Assembly: GCA_019187195.1 (NCBI GenBank)
Contig: JABAQT010000019.1
Location: forward strand, 61,783 to 125,782
Direction of reading: 5' to 3'
Length of the DNA stretch: 64,000 nucleotides
Origin: Bryobacteraceae bacterium
GTDB lineage: Bacteria; Acidobacteriota; Terriglobia; Bryobacterales; Bryobacteraceae
Positions 26,775 through 34,513 of this stretch are shown here, in pieces. The notes under the pieces were generated by a model that was given only the letters and a program-made list of their open reading frames with translations, did no database searches and had not been told where the DNA came from. Numbering within the stretch: the stretch's first letter is position 1; every line of letters begins with the position of its first letter. The position numbers and the translations under genes were made by a program.

Positions 26775-28040
26775 CTACGTCTGTTCGAAAAAGGCGCGCA
26801 TGGCGCCCGCCGTGTGGGCGATATCTTCTTCGGAATGCGAAGCGGAAAGGAACGCCGCCTCGAATTGGGAGGGAGCGAGGTAGACCCCATGCTCGAGCAT
26901 CCAATGGAAGAACTTCGCGTAGCGGGCGGTGTCGGACTCCTTGGCCGTGTCCCAACCGGTGACGGGGCCCCCGGTGAAGAACAGGGTGAACATCGACCCG
27001 GCCCGATTGACGGTAACCCCCGCTGGCGGATTGGCGCACAGAGCGGCGGCGCGGGCCTCGAGTTGAGCGTAGATTTCCGGGTGCGCCTTGAGATGGCGCA
27101 GCATGGCGAGGCCCGCCGCGACGGCCATGGGATTTCCCGATAGCGTTCCGGCCTGGTAGATGGGGCCTGCCGGGGCGATGCGCGACATGATGTCGGCGCG
27201 GCCGCCATACGCCGCAATGGGCAAGCCGCCCCCGATCACTTTTCCGAAAGTGCTCAGGTCGGGGCGGATGCCATGGATTGATTGCGCGCCGCCGAACGCC
27301 ACGCGAAACCCGGTCATAACCTCATCGAAGATGAGCAGCGCGCCGTGCCGGGCGGTGATGTCGCGCAGCGCCTGCAAATACCCGGCGAGGGGCGGCACGC
27401 ATCCCATGTTTCCGGCTATGGGCTCGATGATGACGGCGGCGATCTGGTGGCCGTGTCTTGCGAAGGCCTCCTCGACGGCGGAGATGCTGTTGAAGGGGAG
27501 GGCGATGGTGGTGGCGGCGAAGGCGGCCGGGACGCCGACGGTATCCGTGATCGCCAGCGTGGCCATTCCGGATCCGGCTTTGACCAGCAGGCTATCGACA
27601 TGGCCGTGATAGCAGCCTTCGAACTTTATGGTGAGATCGCGGCCGGTGAACCCGCGCGCCGCGCGCAGGGCGCTCATGGTGGCTTCGGTGCCCGAGTTGA
27701 CCAGGCGCGTCATTTCCATCGAAGGGACGGCCTCGCGGATCAGTTCGGCCAACTCCACCTCGCCTTCGGTGGGCGCGCCGAAACTGGTGCCGGTTTCCAG
27801 CACGCCGCGCAGGGCTTCGATGACATCCGGGAAGCGATGGCCGAGCAGCAGCGGCCCCCAGGAGCCGACGTAGTCGATGTAGCTGTTGCCGTCTTCATCA
27901 ACAATGCGGGAACCGTCTCCGCGGCGGATGAAACGCGGAACGCCGCCCACCGAACGGAAGGCGCGCACGGGAGAATTCACACCCCCGGGGATGGATCTCT
28001 TCGAGCGTTCAAAGAGGGATTCCGAGCGGGCCGTCTTCAT
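26775..28040 (-). CDS. hemL: Glutamate-1-semialdehyde 2,1-aminomutase
   Basis: 421-residue PLP enzyme that converts glutamate-1-semialdehyde to 5-aminolevulinate, the C5 route to tetrapyrroles. Characteristic HemL segments: [13 protein letters not shown] near the N-terminus, [50 protein letters not shown], and [18 protein letters not shown] with the Schiff-base lysine K267. The start codon overlaps the preceding flavoprotein stop (ATGA), so the two are translationally linked. The product supplies precursor for haem and, potentially, cobalamin used by the MetH encoded downstream. Other hem genes are not in the window. Confidence 0.97.
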   Translation of the reverse strand: MKTARSESLFERSKRSIPGGVNSPVRAFRSVGGVPRFIRRGDGSRIVDEDGNSYIDYVGSWGPLLLGHRFPDVIEALRGVLETGTSFGAPTEGEVELAELIREAVPSMEMTRLVNSGTEATMSALRAARGFTGRDLTIKFEGCYHGHVDSLLVKAGSGMATLAITDTVGVPAAFAATTIALPFNSISAVEEAFARHGHQIAAVIIEPIAGNMGCVPPLAGYLQALRDITARHGALLIFDEVMTGFRVAFGGAQSIHGIRPDLSTFGKVIGGGLPIAAYGGRADIMSRIAPAGPIYQAGTLSGNPMAVAAGLAMLRHLKAHPEIYAQLEARAAALCANPPAGVTVNRAGSMFTLFFTGGPVTGWDTAKESDTARYAKFFHWMLEHGVYLAPSQFEAAFLSASHSEEDIAHTAGAMRAFFEQT

Positions 28041-29218
28041 GCGCGTTGACCGCCGGGCAGGATGCGTTGGACGAAAAAGCTCATGAGAATTTCATGCAGG
28101 GTGCCGTTCAGGTTCTCGAGTAATCTCCCCCGCAGTGTGAGATAGGGCTGCGTGCCCGCGAACATGTCCTGCATCAGGTCGAGGAAGCGCGGGCTGCGCC
28201 TCATGAATTCAACCATCCGCGTGGGAACCGCGCGGAAGAGGAACCTGCCGAGAAAAACGCGCCGGGCGATGCTGGCGCCGAAAGCGAGATCCTCGGCGAA
28301 ATCGTGGGCGAGGACCCGCCGGTAGGCGGCGCCGAGTTCGGAAACCGGGCGCCGGTCCTCGATGATGGCTTCAGCGGCGAGGTCAGCCGAGCGCATGGCA
28401 TAGTACAGACCTTCACCAGTGATGGGGTCGACCAGACCCCCGGCGTCGCCGACCGCCATCCAGCCGTCGCCCGAAATGCGATTGTTGCGCCATGCCGGAG
28501 ATTCGAGCGACGGCAGCAGGTGGCTGTAAAAACTCGCCTTGGCGTAGTCGATCTCCTTGCCGCGCATGTACTGTTCGAGCCGGGCACGCAACTGCTGGGC
28601 GGTTTCGCCCTTGCCGCAGATGCCGACCGAGAGATGGCCGCATCGGGGGAAAACCCAGATATAGCCCTCGAGCTGAGGTAGAAACTGGATGTCGATGTGG
28701 GTTTGCGAGGCGGGCACGTAATAGCCGAGAGCGATCATCGTATCGGCCGGCCGCAACTGCGTGCCGACGTCGCGCAAAGGGTTGCGCGCCCCCGTGGCGA
28801 CAATACAATAGTCCGCGTCGAGATCGCCGTGCCGCGTGCGGAGACGCCACCGGTTTTCCTGGCGCGTGAGCGAAAGAACGCGCTCCTTTTCGATCAGCGC
28901 TCCGGAACGCCGGGCTCTCTCGAGCAGCATGCTGTTGAGGTCGTAGCGCGAATAGATCAACAATGGCTGGCGCAGGGTCATGCGCGCCGCCCCGGCCCTT
29001 GGGGCCGCCACCCAGGTGTCCGTTACGATGTGCTTTGGCGTGTCGTTGTTGAGCAGGAACGGATAGCGCTCATAAGCCTTGTAGGTGAGACCGCCGCCAC
29101 AAGGCTTTTCCCAGGCAAGCTTCTCGTCGAGGACGATGGTTTCAAGGCCCGCGCGGGCGAGTTTCTCGGCTGCGAAAGCTCCCGCGGGGCCACCGCCAAG
29201 CACGGCGACTTTTCTCAT
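28037..29218 (-). CDS. Geranylgeranyl reductase-family FAD-dependent oxidoreductase
   Basis: 393-residue flavoprotein. The N-terminal dinucleotide fold ([19 protein letters not shown]), the [17 protein letters not shown] segment typical of the family, [15 protein letters not shown] and the second FAD motif [24 protein letters not shown] are all present. Relatives saturate isoprenoid chains of quinones, archaeal-type lipids or chlorophyll; in a heterotrophic acidobacterium menaquinone side-chain reduction is a reasonable guess. The ATG at 29218 overlaps the upstream lipoprotein stop codon (ATGA); the longer frame begins inside that lipoprotein gene. The C-terminus has hydrophobic/basic residues that could associate with the membrane. 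Confidence 0.88.
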   Translation of the reverse strand: MRKVAVLGGGPAGAFAAEKLARAGLETIVLDEKLAWEKPCGGGLTYKAYERYPFLLNNDTPKHIVTDTWVAAPRAGAARMTLRQPLLIYSRYDLNSMLLERARRSGALIEKERVLSLTRQENRWRLRTRHGDLDADYCIVATGARNPLRDVGTQLRPADTMIALGYYVPASQTHIDIQFLPQLEGYIWVFPRCGHLSVGICGKGETAQQLRARLEQYMRGKEIDYAKASFYSHLLPSLESPAWRNNRISGDGWMAVGDAGGLVDPITGEGLYYAMRSADLAAEAIIEDRRPVSELGAAYRRVLAHDFAEDLAFGASIARRVFLGRFLFRAVPTRMVEFMRRSPRFLDLMQDMFAGTQPYLTLRGRLLENLNGTLHEILMSFFVQRILPGGQRA

Positions 29219-29649
29219 TTTTTCGCCTCGGGCGTGGGCGGGTGGCCGGGGGGGAGAGTTTGCGAACCCGTCATTCCAGGCATTCCAGTCATGCCCGGCA
29301 TCCCGGTCATGCCGTGACCCGCTCCGCCGCCGTGTTCCGAAGATCCGGACTTGCCCTGAACCGACCACTTGCCGTTCTTCTGCACCAGCGTGTAGTTCAT
29401 GGTCATCGAGTTGGCATTATCCGTGGCGCCTTTAGCTCGAAAGACCACGGTGGCGTCGGCCTCGTTGCCACGAAAGGCGACCGAGGTGACACTGATGTCC
29501 ATGCTCTTGACATCCAGGCCCGCGCGTGACTGGAGATATTCCATCAATCCCTGCTGGACAGCCTCTCTGCTTTGCGCGGGTTTGCCGCAACCCACCAGGA
29601 GAGCAGCCGCGAGCGCGGCAACAAATAACGGCTTGTAACGGATCGGCAC
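29215..29649 (-). CDS. Small lipoprotein with Gly-Met-rich tail
   Basis: About 144 residues. Translation from the GTG at 29649 gives a short basic start, a hydrophobic stretch and a lipobox LVGC (C21), so it is probably a lipoprotein. The body (VKSMDISVTSVAFRGNEADA, MNYTLVQKNGKWSVQG) resembles DUF4878/NTF2-like domains that measure or stabilise envelope components. The C-terminus carries a short repeat, GMTGMPGMTGMPGMTG, preceded by a His-Gly stretch; Met- and His-rich tails can bind copper, which is only a suggestion here. No ATG is available near the lipoprotein signal. It heads the run with the flavoprotein, hemL and metH. Confidence 0.7.
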   Translation of the reverse strand: MPIRYKPLFVAALAAALLVGCGKPAQSREAVQQGLMEYLQSRAGLDVKSMDISVTSVAFRGNEADATVVFRAKGATDNANSMTMNYTLVQKNGKWSVQGKSGSSEHGGGAGHGMTGMPGMTGMPGMTGSQTLPPGHPPTPEAKK

Positions 29650-29661
29650 CCTTCGATTATA
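29650..29661 (-). promoter_or_regulatory. Perfect -10 hexamer just upstream of a GTG start
   Basis: TATAAT (minus strand, 29661-29656) is separated from the GTG start codon at 29649 by 6 nt, so transcription may begin at or next to the start codon (leaderless mRNA). No convincing -35 hexamer is seen at the usual distance. Confidence 0.35.
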
Positions 29662-29717
29662 CCGATTGATAGTAGCGGCAACTCCGGCGGAGAGCGGAGA
29701 GTAAACTGGGAGAGTAC

Positions 29718-30629
29718 ATGACATTGCTGGGCCTTTTCCTCGCGGCCTTGGCGGGAGTGTGCCACGCTGAGACGCCGCCAAACTTGCGTGACCGCCTGCT
29801 GCGCCTGGCTGAGGAAGCCGAGGCGTTCGGCCAGATGGCGCCGGAGATCATCGGCCAGGAGCATCTCGAGCAGGTGGCCGCTCAGCCATTGCCGCGGTTT
29901 CAGATTCGGGGCGCCAGACAGGAGATCCCTTACAAGACGAGGTCGATCGATTCGGAATACGGCTTTGCGCGGTTCTCATCGGACGGGCAAAACCTGCACG
30001 AAGTGCGGCAGGTGCTGGCCGTGGACGGGCGGCAGGTCAAGGCCCCGGGAAAGCTCCGGGAGACGCTATCGATGGGCCTGCACACCGATACGGATAAGTT
30101 GAAGAAGAAGATGCTCAAGGAATTTGAGAGCTATGGCTTGCGCGAGGCGGCGACCGACTTCGGCCAATTGATTCTGCTGTTCACAAAGAGGCAGTTGGAC
30201 AACTACACGTTTGCACCGCTGAGCGGCCGGTTTCTCGGCCCCGACAAGGTTATGGTTGTTTCCTTCGAGCAGAAGGATGGGGATACGGCGATGACGGTGT
30301 TCGAAGGGCGGCAGGTGGTGCGGCACAGGCTGAAAGGTGAGGTGTGGTTGCGGGAAACGGACGGACTGCCGCTGCGGATCACTCTGAACTTCAATCAGGC
30401 GGAGAAGAATTTCACGCTGGTCAGGAACGCATCCGTGGACTACGCGCCCAGCGCTTACGGCGTCCTGCTGCCGGCGGCGCTCGTCTACTCCGAGTCGGTG
30501 GCCGGGCATCTGCTGGTGGAGAACCGGTTCCGCTACAGCGACTATAAGAAATTCGGGGCAAGCTCTGAATTGAAGTTCACCGTGGACGATTCCCTGCTGA
30601 ATGAGAATCCTCCGAAAGAGAAGAAGTGA
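29718..30629 (+). CDS. Secreted protein of unknown function
   Basis: 303 residues with a clear signal peptide (MTLLGLFLAALAGVCHA). The mature protein starts with a helical region (LRDRLLRLAEEAEAFG, EHLEQVAAQPLP) followed by a predicted beta-rich domain (YGFARFSSDGQNLHEVRQVL; VMVVSFEQKDGDTAMTVFEG; GEVWLRETDGLPLRITL). The alternation of strands and the outward-facing tail resemble lipoprotein-localisation-like folds, but I do not recognise a named family. GGGAG precedes the ATG. Its stop codon overlaps the GTG start of the next gene (GTGA), so the two are one transcription unit. Confidence 0.75.
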   Translation: MTLLGLFLAALAGVCHAETPPNLRDRLLRLAEEAEAFGQMAPEIIGQEHLEQVAAQPLPRFQIRGARQEIPYKTRSIDSEYGFARFSSDGQNLHEVRQVLAVDGRQVKAPGKLRETLSMGLHTDTDKLKKKMLKEFESYGLREAATDFGQLILLFTKRQLDNYTFAPLSGRFLGPDKVMVVSFEQKDGDTAMTVFEGRQVVRHRLKGEVWLRETDGLPLRITLNFNQAEKNFTLVRNASVDYAPSAYGVLLPAALVYSESVAGHLLVENRFRYSDYKKFGASSELKFTVDDSLLNENPPKEKK

Positions 30630-31258
30630 TTCCTCCAGTCATCTATCTGCATGGGTTTGCCAGCGGTCCGGGGTCGAAGAAGGCGCGGTACTTCGCCCGC
30701 CGGTTTGCTGAGATGGGAGTCACTGTTGAAGTGCCGGACCTGGCCGCGGGGAACTTCGAGACTCTCACCATAACAGGGCAACTTCACGTGATCGAGCGTG
30801 TGGCGGCCGGCCGCGGCGTGGTGTTGATGGGATCGAGCCTCGGCGGCTATCTGGCGGCGCTGTACGCGGCCCGGCATCCGGAGACGGAGCGAATTGTGCT
30901 GATGGCGCCGGGGTTCGGATTCGCGCGCCGGTGGCCGGAAACGCTGGGCGCCGGGACCATGGCGGAGTGGCGGCGGACGGGCTGGCTGCCGGTGTTTCAT
31001 TACGGGGAGAAGGCGCAGCGGCGTGTCGGCTATGCGCTGATCTCTGATGGAGCCCAATACGAGGAGTATCCGCCGGTGACGCAGCCCTGCCTCATCTATC
31101 ACGGCCGGCGGGATGACGTGGTGCCGGTGGAAGCTTCCATTGAATTCGCCGCCGGCAAGGCGAACGTAGACTTGCGTGTTGAGGATTCGGATCACGAACT
31201 GCTGGACGTTTTGGATGTGATGTGGGAGGGAGTGCGGCGCTTCGTGACCGGGCTATAA
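30626..31258 (+). CDS. YqiA/YcfP-like alpha/beta-hydrolase
   Basis: 210-residue cytoplasmic serine hydrolase. Landmarks: IYLHGFASGPGSKKARYFA (the HGF oxyanion segment of the YqiA type), VVLMGSSLGGYLAALYAARH with the nucleophile serine in GSSLGG, LIYHGRRDDVVPVEAS with the acidic residue, and the C-terminal SDHELLD histidine. The triad is therefore complete. Substrate unknown; family members are small esterases. The GTG start overlaps the upstream stop codon (GTGA), implying coupled translation with the secreted protein before it. Confidence 0.85.
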   Translation: MIPPVIYLHGFASGPGSKKARYFARRFAEMGVTVEVPDLAAGNFETLTITGQLHVIERVAAGRGVVLMGSSLGGYLAALYAARHPETERIVLMAPGFGFARRWPETLGAGTMAEWRRTGWLPVFHYGEKAQRRVGYALISDGAQYEEYPPVTQPCLIYHGRRDDVVPVEASIEFAAGKANVDLRVEDSDHELLDVLDVMWEGVRRFVTGL

Positions 31259-31266
31259 AGCTGACC

Positions 31267-32100
31267 CTACTCGACGCGGAACGTGTATTTCCCTTCGAAT
31301 TTCTGATTTCCAGTGAGATCTCTCACTACCAGCAGAATGGGATATTCCCCCGTGGGGAGTCCTTCCAGGCGCAGGTTCAAAACGCCGGCGATGAAACGTT
31401 TCGGATAGAAAGAGCGCTCCTCGGTTTCAGCGGCCTTCGGTTCTTCATAAAGCAGCTTGCCCGAGGGGCGATAGACGGAGATTCCATATTCGACGTGGAT
31501 GCTGTTGCCCTCTCCGAAGCGGTAGCCGGTCATCTCGAAGCGCGCCCATAGCTGGTCCCCGGGGCGGTAGGCGGGGACGGCGAGGGGAGTTTCATCGGCT
31601 TCCGAACGGAGGAAGCGGAAGTTGCGGACGGTGAGCGTTTCGGAAGGTTCGACGGCCTTGCCGCGAATGGAGAATGGGAACTCCGCGGCGGCTGTCTGCC
31701 CGCTCAGCCGGTCCTTCACTTCGACGCGTACGCGGCAGTGGCCGCAGAGGGCCGAATAGGGAGTTGCGAACTGGTAGCGGATGATGGGCTTCCAATCCTT
31801 GTCTTCCGGAGCGATGTCCGCCTCCATGGACTTGGTTTCGGGCTTCGCCAGCGCAACATTCTGATCATCGAGCGCTTCCACCTTCCATTCAATGCCCATG
31901 GTCTCCTTTTCGCTCGCTTTGTAACCAGCTACACGGCAACTGAAGAAGAGAGTTTCGCCGGCCAGGTAGTACGGGTTCGCCGCCATGGGCGGCCCGCCCT
32001 CGAACTGATGAAAAGCCGGTGAGACGATGGCCAGTTTCGGCGTCTGCGCTCCCAGCAGAATGGGGAGCAGAAGACACGGAAATAGGACCGCCGGTTTCAC
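31267..32100 (-). CDS. Secreted beta-rich protein of unknown function
   Basis: 277 residues. Signal peptide (MKPAVLFPCLLLPILLGAQ) and then two Ig-like, all-beta halves: YYLAGETLFFSCRVAGYK and AYRPGDQLWARFEMTGYRFG are internally similar, each introducing a strand with a hydrophobic-aromatic pattern, so the protein looks like a tandem duplication. A CGHC pair occurs in the first half. The GTG start overlaps the stop codon of the upstream DUF4352-like gene (GTGA), so they are co-expressed. It may bind or stabilise that partner at the envelope. No named family recognised. Confidence 0.7.
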   Translation of the reverse strand: MKPAVLFPCLLLPILLGAQTPKLAIVSPAFHQFEGGPPMAANPYYLAGETLFFSCRVAGYKASEKETMGIEWKVEALDDQNVALAKPETKSMEADIAPEDKDWKPIIRYQFATPYSALCGHCRVRVEVKDRLSGQTAAAEFPFSIRGKAVEPSETLTVRNFRFLRSEADETPLAVPAYRPGDQLWARFEMTGYRFGEGNSIHVEYGISVYRPSGKLLYEEPKAAETEERSFYPKRFIAGVLNLRLEGLPTGEYPILLVVRDLTGNQKFEGKYTFRVE

Positions 32101-32669
32101 TGATTTGGCTTGACGGGCAGCGCCGGCGGCTCCGCCAGCACGGGATCGGACTCCATTTGCAACGGGATGTCGACGTAGGCGATGAGTTCGTTCTCGATGT
32201 CGGCGCCGTCCGTGATCTCCAGTTTGTAGCTGGCAAGAGGCGCATCGAAGAGAATAGCGCCGGTCTTTGTTTCCGAAGGGCCGACGATGCGCAGCAGGCC
32301 CATCCAGTTGGGAACTTCCTCGCCGGAATCGAGTTCGCGGTAGGAATTGCCGTTTTCGTCGTGGAGACTGAGCAGGGGGATAGCCACCTGGTCTCCGCCA
32401 TTGTTAGTGACGCTGAAATTGACCAATAGAAAACGGTGCTGCGGTATGCGCGCCGAAGCTCCTTGGCCGAGCGCGGTTTTCCAGCTTGCTTCGGTGAACA
32501 GATACACGAGTTTTCCGGCGCTGGCGCGCTCGCCCATGCGAAATGTCATGGCATTGCTGGCCTTGCTGCGCCCTTTGCACGACATGCCGGAAATGGCGGC
32601 GCCCGCAATGGAGAACAACACTCCAAGGAAATCGCGGCGCGCTTGAAGAGCCGATGACTTCTGTTTCAT
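32097..32669 (-). CDS. Tat-type lipoprotein, DUF4352-like
   Basis: 190 residues. The N-terminus has a twin-arginine element (RRDFLGVLFSIAGAAISG) followed by a cysteine (C31) suitable for lipidation. The body is an immunoglobulin-like domain of the DUF4352 pattern: RFLLVNFSVTNNGGDQVAIP, LHDENGNSYRELDSGE, GAILFDAPLASYKLEI. Such domains are commonly found on envelope lipoproteins with no enzymatic role. It is co-translated with the downstream secreted protein and divergent from the methyltransferase operon. Confidence 0.75.
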   Translation of the reverse strand: MKQKSSALQARRDFLGVLFSIAGAAISGMSCKGRSKASNAMTFRMGERASAGKLVYLFTEASWKTALGQGASARIPQHRFLLVNFSVTNNGGDQVAIPLLSLHDENGNSYRELDSGEEVPNWMGLLRIVGPSETKTGAILFDAPLASYKLEITDGADIENELIAYVDIPLQMESDPVLAEPPALPVKPNQ

Positions 32670-32708
32670 GCTGGAATCAATTGGATTATGATGCTTTTTC
32701 AAGGAAAG

Positions 32709-33404
32709 ATGCAAGGCTGGGGGACCCGGGGCCGGATGCTCGCGTGTCTCCTGATGCTGGTATGCGGCGTCCCGGCGCCCGCGCAGGAGCGTCATCCCGT
32801 CACCGGGCGGGAGATTGCCGGAGTGATGGGTTTCGGGGGCGCGCCGTGGCTTGAGAGAAGCGAACGGGAGCGGGAGGAGGCCCCGGAGAAGGCCCTCGAC
32901 GCCATTGGAATCACCCCGGGCATGAAGATTGCCGATATCGGCGCGGGCACAGGGTATTTTTCGCGCCGCATGGCGAAGCGGGCGGAACCGGGAGGCAAGG
33001 TGTTCGCCGTGGACATCCAGCCGCGCATGCTCGATGCGCTGCGGCGGAATGCCGAACGGGAGCGGATTACAAACATCGAGACGGTGTTGGGAAGGGAAGA
33101 CGACCCGCTGCTGCCCGCGCGCTCTCTCGATCTCGTGTTGATGGTGGACGTGTATCATGAACTGGCGCGCCCGCAAGGGATGCTGCGCAGGTTGCGCGAG
33201 GCTTTAAAACCGGATGGGCGAATGGTGCTGCTCGAATATCGCCGCGAGGATCCGGAAGTACCTATTAAAATCGATCACAAGATGACCATACAGCAGGCAA
33301 AAGCGGAAGTCGAGGCGGAGGGATTTACATTGCGGGAAGTGATTTCGGCGCTGCCGCGGCAGCACATCCTGATTTTTGTGCCGGGCGCGAGGCGGGTACA
33401 ATGA
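32709..33404 (+). CDS. Class I SAM-dependent methyltransferase with N-terminal signal-like segment
   Basis: Methyltransferase of about 231 residues. The Rossmann core has MKIADIGAGTGYFSRRMA (motif I), KVFAVDIQPRML (motif II), and LVLMVDVYHEL (motif IV), as in UbiE/Methyltransf_25/11. Before the core lies a signal-peptide-like stretch (MLACLLMLVCGVPAPAQ) with an AxA-like cleavage site. The ATG at 32709 is preceded by AAGGA; an in-frame ATG at 32688 is also possible and adds 7 residues. Export would be odd because S-adenosylmethionine is cytoplasmic, so the segment may instead be a membrane anchor. First gene of an operon with the PL22-like and DUF5060/DUF4038 genes (ATGA overlap). Confidence 0.85.
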   Translation: MQGWGTRGRMLACLLMLVCGVPAPAQERHPVTGREIAGVMGFGGAPWLERSEREREEAPEKALDAIGITPGMKIADIGAGTGYFSRRMAKRAEPGGKVFAVDIQPRMLDALRRNAERERITNIETVLGREDDPLLPARSLDLVLMVDVYHELARPQGMLRRLREALKPDGRMVLLEYRREDPEVPIKIDHKMTIQQAKAEVEAEGFTLREVISALPRQHILIFVPGARRVQ

Positions 33405-34513
33405 ACGCGCCGGGATCGGTGTCGCCCTCCGAACATTCGGTGTTCGAGGACCAGGCGACTCATGTCCGCGTTCACCAGATGACGTCGCATCCATCCATCA
33501 ATCACGCGACGTATTTCCTGCAAAGCTCATTCACCCCGGATGGCGAAACGCTGCTTTTTACCTCGTATCGCACGGGGACGGCGCAACTGTTCGAGGCGGG
33601 CTTTCCCGATGGCGGGATCCGCCAGTTGACGGGCGCGGGAGCGATCCATCCGTTTTCCGCGGCCATTCATCCGTCTGGCGAGCTGGTGTTTTTCGTGCGC
33701 GGCGGCGAGATTCTGGAATTGGACCGCGGAACGCTCAAGGAACGGGTGATCGTCTCGTTCGCGGATGCGCAACTGGGAGAATGTTCACCGGACCGCAAGG
33801 GAGAGTGGCTGACGGCGGCGATCAAACAGGGCAGCCAGAGCGGCATTGTCGCCGGACGTGTGGATGGCACGCGGTGGACGATGATCCCGTTCCCGCGCAC
33901 GGTAATCCATCCCCAGTTTCATCCGCTCGATCCGGAGTGGATCGAGTTTGCGGGCGATCCCGCGCCGCGCATGCATCGCGTGCGGCGTGATGGAACCGGA
34001 CTCGAGTGTCTTTACCAGCATGGCAATGATGAGTTCGTGGTGCATGAGACGTTTCTCGGCGATACCGGCGACCTGGTCTTTACCGTGTGGCCGAAAGCGC
34101 TCTGCCGCATGAATTGGGATACGCGCCGGATCACCACGATATCGGAGTTCAACGCCTGGCACATCACGCCGAATCGTGCCGGAACTCTGGTTCTGTGCGA
34201 TACGAACCATCCCGACGAAGGGCTGTTCCTGGTGAACGTGGACGGCGGCGGGCGGCGGCGCGTATGCCTCTCCGGAGCAAGCAATCAGGGTTCGCAATGG
34301 AAGACATCGCGCTACGCCTTGAAGGAGGATTTCGAACGCGCGCGCAGCGCGGCAAAGAGCGGCGCGCTCAGTTGGATGGAGGTGGCGGCGGATACGGTGT
34401 ATGGGCCGCAGTGGACCCATCCGCATCCTTCGTTTTCCCCGGACGAACGGCTTGTGGTGTTCGCCAGCGACCGCACCGGCCACCCGCAAGTGTACGTGGC
34501 GGAGACGCCATGA
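33401..34513 (+). CDS. Oligogalacturonide-lyase-like (PL22/TolB-type) beta-propeller protein
   Basis: 370 residues. No signal peptide is seen. Repeated WD/TolB-type blades: FTPDGETLLFTSYRTGTAQL, IHPSGELVFFVRGGEIL, SPDRKGEWLTAAIKQGS and FSPDERLVVFASDRTGHPQV. The HEP-type propeller arrangement and histidines in HPQFHPLDPEW and FNAWHITPNR are compatible with the cytoplasmic oligogalacturonate lyase family (PL22), which cleaves unsaturated di-galacturonides, but a specific substrate cannot be assigned. Start and stop codons overlap those of its neighbours by ATGA on both sides, so it is tightly coupled to the methyltransferase and the downstream glycosidase. Confidence 0.75.
   Translation: MNAPGSVSPSEHSVFEDQATHVRVHQMTSHPSINHATYFLQSSFTPDGETLLFTSYRTGTAQLFEAGFPDGGIRQLTGAGAIHPFSAAIHPSGELVFFVRGGEILELDRGTLKERVIVSFADAQLGECSPDRKGEWLTAAIKQGSQSGIVAGRVDGTRWTMIPFPRTVIHPQFHPLDPEWIEFAGDPAPRMHRVRRDGTGLECLYQHGNDEFVVHETFLGDTGDLVFTVWPKALCRMNWDTRRITTISEFNAWHITPNRAGTLVLCDTNHPDEGLFLVNVDGGGRRRVCLSGASNQGSQWKTSRYALKEDFERARSAAKSGALSWMEVAADTVYGPQWTHPHPSFSPDERLVVFASDRTGHPQVYVAETP

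Noticed and set aside
34087-34509. N-terminal extension of the DUF5060/DUF4038 protein
   Set aside because: This part is inside the PL22-like gene in another frame; the twin-arginine signal begins at 34510.
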